From NCBI RefSeq assembly GCF_900291465.1, contig NZ_LT985808.1, positions 1,105,058 to 1,162,745 on the forward strand: 57,688 nt of DNA, read 5' to 3'. Below are positions 51,737-57,688 of this stretch, piece after piece; positions within the stretch are counted from its first letter, which is position 1; each line of letters opens with the position of its first letter. The notes beneath the pieces were generated by a model. It was not told the DNA's origin, did no database searches, and was given only the letters and a program-made list of their open reading frames with translations. Made by a program: the position numbers and the translations under genes. Source of the stretch: Bacteroides sp. Marseille-P3684. GTDB taxonomy: Bacteria > Bacteroidota > Bacteroidia > Bacteroidales > Bacteroidaceae.

Positions 51737-53404
51737 CTATTTCTTCAGCAACCCTTTCAGCGTGGGCAGAGGCGGTTTGCGTTGGACGCTCTTCTTCAGC
51801 TCCTGTCCGGCTTTCTTGCCGCGCCAGCGGAACACATCGTCTTTGTTGAGCGGACGGATGTAGTCAAACCAGGCGAACGAGGGCAGGTAGAGCTTGTCTT
51901 CAGGAATCTGAAGCATCGGGTACATCACGCCGTCCGTCTGTGTGGTCATCTTGATTTTCTGTACCTTGCGTTGCAGCAGGTAGACATTCATCAGGCTGGA
52001 TTCGGCAGTGATGTAGCCGATGAGCGTACTGTCTTTTCCGTCGACAGGGAAGTAGCCCAGGCGCACATTGCCGATGACATCGACCTGACGAAGGTCTCCG
52101 CCGGTAAAGTAGGCCTTGATTTCCTTTCCGCTCACCTGGTTGTAGTGTACCGAGTCCATCTGTTCGATGGACATGGCCTGATTGATGATGTGTGCCCAGT
52201 CGATGGTACTGTCATTCATGTAGGCACGGATTTCCTCTCCGAAGAGTTGTTGTTTGCCGTTCCACACAATGGGGTCGTGGTACATCGTCATGCAGGAGTC
52301 CTGTGAGTTGAAGACCAGCGAGTCGCAGACGCCCTGCAGGTCGCTCTTGTAGATGCGCACCTTGTGGTAGACGAATGTCTTCCGGTAGACGGAGTCGGTG
52401 TTCATGTTGTAGGTGATGAGCCGCAGCGTGTCGCCGTGCATGTAGAGGCTGTCGTTGTTCTGCGAATAGTTGATGGCAAGTGCGCTGTCGGTCACCAGGG
52501 CATTCCCCTTCAGCTCGTCGTAGAAGCCGTATTCACCGGTCAGGAGGTTCTTGTTCTCGGTGTCGGTCATGACCACGTTGCGGAATGCCTCGCCATACCC
52601 CTTGTTCCGGTTGTAGAACAGGCTGTCGCCCACCAGCTGACGTTGCTGGTTGGTGAGTACCGACCGTTGCAGCAGGATGGCCTCACCGCTTGTGGTGTTG
52701 TAGAAGCCCAGCTCGGAATAGATGTGGTTCTGGTCACTTACGATGTCCGAGGGGCCTACGATGTTGGCTATCTTGGTCTGTGAGTTGTAGCGCAGGGTGT
52801 CCGAGGTGAGGGTGAACTTCGGGTTGACGAGCTTGACGTCATAGTTGAACACGGCATTCTTCGTGGCGGGGCTGTACTCGCCCCAGTCGGACGTCAGGAT
52901 GTTCTCTTCGTCGGTGAGCGTACCGCCTTCGAAGAAATAGCCCAGGTTGAACACCCGGTCGTAGTTCAGGCTGTCGGTTGTCAGGATGGTGTTCCGGTTC
53001 TGCATCTTCACGTTCTCACGGAGCATGGCTATCTGCGAATTGCCGTCATAGTAGAGCCAGTCACCATAGATGAACAGCGTGTCGCCCTGCTGCATCTTGA
53101 TGTTTCCGAACGCTTCAAAGGAGTTGCGGGCTTCATAGAAGTAGGCCGAGTCGCAGTCCATGTAGGCACTGTCGTGGCGGAAACGTACGTTGCCGACCAG
53201 GATTTGTGCGTCGGGGTTCTGCTCCTTGTTGAACCGGAGGATGTCGGAGTGCAGCAGGTAGACCTTGGTCTTCTGTGGCTCCTTTTTCTGCTTGCCGTTC
53301 GTCGGGCGCACCTGCGCCGCACAAATGCCAAACAGGCACAGAATACCAAACAGTAATATTCTGTGCCCGCCTAGAATGTTTCTACGCTTTTCAGTATCAA
53401 ACAT
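51737..53404 (-). CDS. OstA/LptA-like envelope protein
   Basis: 555 aa. N-terminal signal or anchor (about 12-30, HRILLFGILCLFGICAAQ), then repeated OstA/LptA-type beta-jellyroll strands: KVYLLHSDILRFNKEQNPDA, LVGNVRFRHDSAYMDCDSA, GDTLFIYGDWLYYDGN, MLRENVKMQNRNTILTTDSL. The family handles lipopolysaccharide transport across the periplasm. It lacks the LptD barrel, so it may be the LptA-like bridge of Bacteroidetes. 27 nt after a SurA-type chaperone gene, in keeping with outer membrane assembly. Confidence 0.88.
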   Translation of the reverse strand: MFDTEKRRNILGGHRILLFGILCLFGICAAQVRPTNGKQKKEPQKTKVYLLHSDILRFNKEQNPDAQILVGNVRFRHDSAYMDCDSAYFYEARNSFEAFGNIKMQQGDTLFIYGDWLYYDGNSQIAMLRENVKMQNRNTILTTDSLNYDRVFNLGYFFEGGTLTDEENILTSDWGEYSPATKNAVFNYDVKLVNPKFTLTSDTLRYNSQTKIANIVGPSDIVSDQNHIYSELGFYNTTSGEAILLQRSVLTNQQRQLVGDSLFYNRNKGYGEAFRNVVMTDTENKNLLTGEYGFYDELKGNALVTDSALAINYSQNNDSLYMHGDTLRLITYNMNTDSVYRKTFVYHKVRIYKSDLQGVCDSLVFNSQDSCMTMYHDPIVWNGKQQLFGEEIRAYMNDSTIDWAHIINQAMSIEQMDSVHYNQVSGKEIKAYFTGGDLRQVDVIGNVRLGYFPVDGKDSTLIGYITAESSLMNVYLLQRKVQKIKMTTQTDGVMYPMLQIPEDKLYLPSFAWFDYIRPLNKDDVFRWRGKKAGQELKKSVQRKPPLPTLKGLLKK

Positions 53405-53431
53405 ATAATGTCAGTTCCTTTTCCTGTTGTT

Positions 53432-54793
53432 TTAGTGAATCCATCCGGGGTACTGGAAGTCGCAGTTCTTCCACCGGTCGTTGATGCGGACGTACGTGGT
53501 CCGTTGTTTCTCGGCAATCCACTTCTGGAGCTTCTCGTTCTGGAGCTTTTCCAGTACGACGGACTTGAGTCGCTGGTAGTCCTCGGTGATGGTTGCCTTG
53601 TGCCCGGGGATGCGTGTCTTCAGCTTGACGATGGCACACTTCTCCTTGCCGTTCTTGGCATCAATCATGGTGAAGGCGTTCGAGATTTCGCCGATGTTCA
53701 TCTTGTCCACCACGACGGCAATCTCCTGCGGGAGTTGTCCCATCTCAAACCGGGAAGTTCCCAGCTGTGAGTTCGGCATCAGACCGTTGTTGTTCTTCGA
53801 GTCCTTGTCGTCCGAGAGATAGAGGGCGGCACTCTCGAAGGTGAACTTCTCGCTGCGGATGTCGTTGGCGATGGAGTCGAGGTGGGCGAGCGAGGCGGTG
53901 AGGTCCTTTTCTGACACCTGCGGCTTGAGCAGGATGTGGCGTACCTTGATGCGGTCGCCGCGCTTCTCGACAAGCTGGATGATGTGGAAGCCGTATTCCG
54001 TCTCCACGACCTTCGACACCTTCTTGGGGTCGGTCAGGTTGAAGGCGACGGCTGCAAACTCCGGCACGAGCTGTCCGCGTCCCATGAAGTCCATCTCTCC
54101 TCCCTGACGGGCCGAGCCCGGGTCTTCGGAGTACAGACGGGCCAAGGTGGAGAACTGTGTCTCGCCGGAGTTTACCCGTTCGGTGAAGTCACGCAGACGG
54201 GCTTTCACACGGTCAATCTCTTCCTGGGGAATCTTCGGCTGCTGGGTGATGATCTGCACCTCTACCTGAGTCGGGATATAGGGGATGCTGTCTTGCGGAA
54301 GCTGGCTGAAGTAGCGGCGTACCTGTGCGGGAGTCACCTTGATGTCGCCCACGATCTGGCGTTTCATCTTGTCGGCAATCATCTCGTTGCGCACGTCCTC
54401 GCGCCATTTTTCACGGATTTGGGTGGAGGTCATGTTCATGTACTCCTCGAACTTCTCCTTCGAGCCCACTTGCTGGATGTAGTAGTTCATGCGTTGGTCG
54501 ACCATGGACAACACTTCGGTGTCGGACACTTCCACACTGTCGAGGACCGCCTGATGGAGGAACAGCTTCTGCACCGCCATCTGTTCGGGGATGACACAGT
54601 AGGGGTCCTTGTCAAACTTGATGCCTTGGTATTGTGCTTGCAGGCGGGCTTGCTCGACGTCGGACTTCAGGATGGCCTCATCGCCGACAACCCACACCAC
54701 TTCGTCAATGATATTGTCCTGTGCATAAGTGGCGGTGCCCAGCGTCCAGGCACACAAGAGCAACAGGAGCTTGCTAGTAAACAGTCTTCTCAT
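53432..54793 (-). CDS. SurA-type peptidylprolyl isomerase/chaperone
   Basis: 453 aa with signal peptide ending GTATYAQ. N-terminal SurA-like helical domain (about 25-165) then two parvulin-type rotamase domains (about 175-285 and 285-395), the first with SEDPGSARQGGEMDFMGRGQLVPEF and ETEYGFHIIQLVEKRGDRIKVRHILL. Periplasmic folding helper for outer membrane proteins. Its start overlaps the stop of the preceding gene by 4 nt (ATGA type), so translation is probably coupled. Closest of the three to SurA. Confidence 0.93.
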   Translation of the reverse strand: MRRLFTSKLLLLLCAWTLGTATYAQDNIIDEVVWVVGDEAILKSDVEQARLQAQYQGIKFDKDPYCVIPEQMAVQKLFLHQAVLDSVEVSDTEVLSMVDQRMNYYIQQVGSKEKFEEYMNMTSTQIREKWREDVRNEMIADKMKRQIVGDIKVTPAQVRRYFSQLPQDSIPYIPTQVEVQIITQQPKIPQEEIDRVKARLRDFTERVNSGETQFSTLARLYSEDPGSARQGGEMDFMGRGQLVPEFAAVAFNLTDPKKVSKVVETEYGFHIIQLVEKRGDRIKVRHILLKPQVSEKDLTASLAHLDSIANDIRSEKFTFESAALYLSDDKDSKNNNGLMPNSQLGTSRFEMGQLPQEIAVVVDKMNIGEISNAFTMIDAKNGKEKCAIVKLKTRIPGHKATITEDYQRLKSVVLEKLQNEKLQKWIAEKQRTTYVRINDRWKNCDFQYPGWIH

Positions 54794-55650
54794 TGGTCTT
54801 TGTTATAATAATACTTAATTTCATCGTTATCAACAGCCCGTTGGTAGAGGTCGGTCCTTACCTTGCGCATGAAGTCGGCTTGCCGGAGGGTGCCCAAGGC
54901 GCTTTTCACCTCGTCGCGTGCAGCTTCGAAGGGTTTCACTTCTCCCCGTTGCAGCAGCTCGTCCACGTGCAGGAAGTAGTAGTATGCCGTGTCCTTCAGC
55001 TCCACGTCGCGGTTGCGCCGCAAGTAGCTCTCGGCATCCTTGAACTTCTGCGGAAGTTTGCCGAGTATGGCGGATGCCGGCATCCAGCGGTCGTAGAAGT
55101 ACTGATAGTCGGCGGCATGTCCCAGGCTGTATTTCTCCAGGTGGTCGATGGACTTTTCGTCCTTCTGCCGGTACCAGCGGCGGATGCGGCTGAGGTCCTT
55201 TGCCGTCAGGGGAACCTTGATGAAAAGCCCCTTCAGCAGGGTTTCGTCCGTCTTGAACAGCGTCCGGTTCTTCTCGTAGAAGTCGCGCAGGTCTGCTTCC
55301 GACAGTTCGTCCGTCAGTTCCTGTGCCACCAGGTTCTGCTGGTAGCTGTGCATGATGAGCGAACGGCGGTAGCTCTGCACCAGTTCCTCGATGCGCTCCA
55401 TGTCGGGGACGTTGCTTTCAGCCTTTTCATAGAGCAGCCGGTCTTCCACCCAGTTGCGCAAGTAGTTGTCCATGAACGTGGTGCTGTCCTTTTTCGACAG
55501 TCCTACGGGCATGAGCGGCTTCACATCCTCGGCGTACAGGAAGTTCCCGTCGACTTCCACCAGCGGTGTCTTGCCGCGGTGGTCGGTCGGACTGCCACAG
55601 GCTGCCAGCACAACCGCCAGGCCGAGAAGCGGGTATCCTCTTTTTTTCAT
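54790..55650 (-). CDS. PpiC-type lipoprotein, periplasmic chaperone-like
   Basis: 286 aa from ATG 55650, chosen because it starts a lipoprotein signal (MKKRGYPLLGLAVVLAAC); a longer frame from 55707 would overlap the upstream gene. A helical SurA_N-like body (KTPLVEVDGNFLYAEDVKPL, then EELVQSYRRSLIMHSYQQNLVAQ) and a region like the inactive parvulin domain (YDRWMPASAILGKLPQ). Likely a membrane-attached folding factor acting with the genes on both sides. Catalytic isomerase residues are not evident. Confidence 0.8.
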   Translation of the reverse strand: MKKRGYPLLGLAVVLAACGSPTDHRGKTPLVEVDGNFLYAEDVKPLMPVGLSKKDSTTFMDNYLRNWVEDRLLYEKAESNVPDMERIEELVQSYRRSLIMHSYQQNLVAQELTDELSEADLRDFYEKNRTLFKTDETLLKGLFIKVPLTAKDLSRIRRWYRQKDEKSIDHLEKYSLGHAADYQYFYDRWMPASAILGKLPQKFKDAESYLRRNRDVELKDTAYYYFLHVDELLQRGEVKPFEAARDEVKSALGTLRQADFMRKVRTDLYQRAVDNDEIKYYYNKDQ

Positions 55651-55696
55651 ACTGCCACGAAGATGCAAAAACAGTGAACGAAGATACAGCTTTAAT

Positions 55697-56932
55697 CTAT
55701 ATAGCATCGTGACTCTTAACTGTTTTTAAAACCTCTTGGTTTATTTCAACCTTAAACTTCTTTGCCCACTTTTCTTCTTCTTTGGCGAGCATGCCCGCCT
55801 TGTAGTCACGTTCCAGGAGTGCGTAGACGTCCTTGTAGGATTCCGGCTTCCGCTTGAGCACCTTGCCCAGCACCTGCACGTAGGGATAGTCGGGCGAAGG
55901 GGTGAACTCCCCCTGTCCGAAGAAGAGCTTGTCGACCGATGCGTTGGTCCCGATCTGGAATAGTCCTTCTTCCACCTTCAGCCATTGCGAGCCGCCCACC
56001 TCGTCGAACCGACGGATGGCGTCGGTCCACTCCTCTTCGGGAAAGCCGTCGAGGTAGGTCAGGAGTCGTTCCAGACGTTCCTTGTCATTGGCTTGCAGGA
56101 TGATGCCCTTGAAGTGGGGCAACTTCCAGCGGTAGTGTTTCTTGTGTTTCTTGTAGTAGTGTTTCAGCCGCTCGTCGTCGGTTTGCAGCAGTTCGTCTTC
56201 CACCATGCCGGCAAGCAGTCCGTCGTGGTATTCGCGGAGGAGGTATTGCTTGTCGGTCTCCCGGACCCTCGGCGCAGCCTCTTCTTCCGGAATCTCTTCT
56301 TCCGTCAGCCGTCCGATGAGATGCACGCCGGCAGCCGAGAGGAAGGGGCGGGAGGTCTCGTCGGGCTTCAGCAGACGCAGCCGTGTCAGCAGCTCGTTGG
56401 GCAGCTGGTAAGGCTTGACGCAGACGATTTCCGCCTGCCATCCGGTGGGGAGATGTCCGGCGTTCTGTTCAATCCAGCTTGCCAGTTCCCCTGCCGACGG
56501 CATGGCAGCCGACACCGAGTCGAGCTTTGCCACCCATGCTCTGGTGCCACTGTAGGAGACCGACTGGGGGATGCGCAGGCAGACGTGTGCAATCCATCGT
56601 CCGTCCGTGTCCGGTGCTTCGGGAGAGACGGAAGCCTGTTGCTGACGGTTGAGTTTCTGCAACCGCAGCTTGCAGTTCTCGAACTGCTGACGGAAGAGTC
56701 GTGTCGTGTCCAGTCCTTCCGTCTGTGCCTGGCAGACTCTCCACTTCAGGCGGACGAAGCGCCGCAGGAAATCCGACGGAGGCAGGGCGCCGGCATTCTT
56801 GCGATAAGCATACAGGAACTCGCTCCGCGACACCGGCAGGTGTCCTACTCTCATCAGCAGTGTGTCGCTCTGTGCCGATGCGCAGAGGCTTGCCAGCATC
56901 AGCCCTCCCCAAAGGAATATTCGTTTTATCAT
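55697..56932 (-). CDS. PpiC/SurA-like periplasmic protein (divergent)
   Basis: 411 aa with signal peptide MIKRIFLWGGLMLASLCASAQ. The start DTLLMRVGHLPVSRSEFLYAYRKN is the usual SurA_N beginning. Regions WIAHVCLRIPQSVSYS and LPHFKGIILQAN resemble divergent rotamase strands. First gene of the envelope operon; the next gene starts 46 nt after its stop. No clear -7 element was found just upstream. Divergent and probably chaperone rather than enzyme. Confidence 0.8.
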   Translation of the reverse strand: MIKRIFLWGGLMLASLCASAQSDTLLMRVGHLPVSRSEFLYAYRKNAGALPPSDFLRRFVRLKWRVCQAQTEGLDTTRLFRQQFENCKLRLQKLNRQQQASVSPEAPDTDGRWIAHVCLRIPQSVSYSGTRAWVAKLDSVSAAMPSAGELASWIEQNAGHLPTGWQAEIVCVKPYQLPNELLTRLRLLKPDETSRPFLSAAGVHLIGRLTEEEIPEEEAAPRVRETDKQYLLREYHDGLLAGMVEDELLQTDDERLKHYYKKHKKHYRWKLPHFKGIILQANDKERLERLLTYLDGFPEEEWTDAIRRFDEVGGSQWLKVEEGLFQIGTNASVDKLFFGQGEFTPSPDYPYVQVLGKVLKRKPESYKDVYALLERDYKAGMLAKEEEKWAKKFKVEINQEVLKTVKSHDAI

Positions 56933-56939
56933 GTTGTAA

Positions 56940-57209
56940 TCATTTATTAACGCTTATCAAAGTCTCTCCGAAGAAAGAAGAAAGCAATGAAAGGGTCTTT
57001 ATCGTGAAATTATGTTGGCCGCTTAACCATTTGGTCACTTCACTTGGCCGTTTGCCTAATGCCTGTGCAAACTCTACTTTGGATAAGCCACGTTCTGTCA
57101 TCAGTTCATAAATACGATTGGATATGGCAAACTCCAAGGACACCTCTTGCTGAATAGTCGGGGAGGTGCTTGCCAACATTTCATCGAAAGAAGTCTTTAT
57201 CGTTTTCAT
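56940..57209 (-). CDS. XRE-family helix-turn-helix protein (orphan antitoxin-like)
   Basis: 89 aa. Cro/C1-type helix-turn-helix at about 35-85: IYELMTERGLSKVEFAQALG, then KRPSEVTKWLSGQHNFTIKTL. Size and form suit a HigA-like antitoxin or small regulator. No toxin gene is seen upstream on the same strand, and the gene downstream is the envelope operon, 7 nt away. So it is an orphan, or a toxin has been lost. Possible -7 elements at 57214-57221 and 57316-57323 (- strand). Read-through into the envelope operon is possible because no terminator lies between. Confidence 0.85.
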   Translation of the reverse strand: MKTIKTSFDEMLASTSPTIQQEVSLEFAISNRIYELMTERGLSKVEFAQALGKRPSEVTKWLSGQHNFTIKTLSLLSSFFGETLISVNK

Positions 57210-57583
57210 AGGTCAAAAGTATTTGCAGTTTCTATTGTATGGAATAGATGGTGCAGTTTTCGGTGGCCTTTACCCGTCTTGATTCAGCGTTACCCATCTT
57301 CTTGGTTTTTCGGCACAAAGATATTGTTAGTATTTTCCTTATAAATGAAATAGGGTGCCTTTTTATGCTAATTTAGCTTTCGCAAGCTCAAGTTGCAATG
57401 CCCGAAATCTGACATCCGTTTTTGGACTTCGGTGTAAGGATGGCAGACGCGGAACGCAAGTCATCACCGTTTTTTTGCGAAACTTCGTCCACATGAATGG
57501 ATGTTTCCTGCAAATGTAGTACCTTTACCGCCGACGCACGAAAAGGCGATTCAACCCTTCAAACATCCTCGGAGAACTACATT
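57210..57583. other. Intergenic region upstream of the XRE gene
   Basis: 374 bp with - strand -7 elements (TACTTTTG 57214-57221 and TATCTTTG 57316-57323) and a + strand TACCTTTA near 57522 that could serve the right-edge gene. No frame with coding signal. Confidence 0.5.
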
Positions 57584-57688
57584 CATGAACCTGTCCGGAA
57601 ACCATGCAGACCCTGACAAGGAAGTCGACCTGACCGACATCCGTATCTTCAAGCAGCAGTATGAAGCGAACTTCCGCCGCTTGAAGTA
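57584..57688 (+). pseudogene. Right-edge partial gene with apparent frameshift near its start
   Basis: ATG 57584 opens MNLSGKP and stops after 10 codons. In the neighbouring frame from about 57602 the sequence reads DPDKEVDLTDIRIFKQQYEA and continues to the edge without a stop, but with no start codon. Removing one A from the AAAA run at 57598-57601 would join them (MNLSGNHADPDKEV and on). Either a real frameshift or a sequence error. The acidic start with FKQQYEANFRRLK could be the beginning of an ECF sigma factor, which is a guess. Confidence 0.35.

Overview
The window comes from a gut-type member of the Bacteroidales, most likely Bacteroidaceae. The evidence is two SusC/SusD pairs, a hybrid two-component system (HTCS), many lipoproteins with a Cys near residue 18-25, and promoters with the Bacteroidetes -7 element TAnnTTTG (some with a -33 TTTG about 19-20 bp upstream). 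No genus can be fixed from sequence alone.

Layout. 1-211: 3' end of an IS transposase, fused at its edge to a susC gene that it truncates. 212-5991 (+): remainder of a first polysaccharide utilisation locus (truncated SusC, SusD, DUF4843 lipoprotein, PKD-like lipoprotein). 6085-6321: array of short palindromes with a 22-bp period, between convergent genes. 6343-31456: a second, CAZyme-rich locus with an HTCS regulator, a GH43 resembling exo-beta-1,3-galactanases, a double-GH43 protein, GH51, GH35, GH97, SusD, SusC, an unknown secreted protein, a GH105-GH154 fusion and a DUF4861 lipoprotein. The enzyme set fits arabinogalactan-protein (type II arabinogalactan) side-chain and backbone removal, with no endo-galactanase in view. 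Four promoters here share half-sites close to TTTGCCnGAATA, the proximal one 39-40 bp before the -7 element, and three have a second copy 22 bp further out. This is a candidate HTCS operator.

31457-37407: an AT-richer stretch with a second 22-bp palindrome array, then the most striking object in the window. A 1205-aa S-layer-like lipoprotein with a collagen-like tract lies in a 4.26-kb segment bounded by a perfect 17-bp inverted repeat. The repeat lies inside an AraC-type regulator gene: its first half is on + at 32731 and its second half is on - at 37176. Flipping the segment would rejoin the halves in frame (139 aa) and put the large gene 59 nt downstream in the same direction, behind a good promoter. 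The present orientation looks OFF.

37408-57688: mostly core genome. It holds a small lipoprotein, a beta-barrel protein, pyrH, a MATE exporter with msrA, a short GntR regulator, dnaG, a membrane TPR regulator, trpS, an OmpA porin, and an envelope operon (three PpiC/SurA-type proteins, OstA-like protein, small membrane protein, mutL). It ends with an orphan XRE regulator and a broken gene start at the right edge.

Gene calls rest on motifs read by eye. Promoter, operator and terminator calls are sequence patterns without experimental support.
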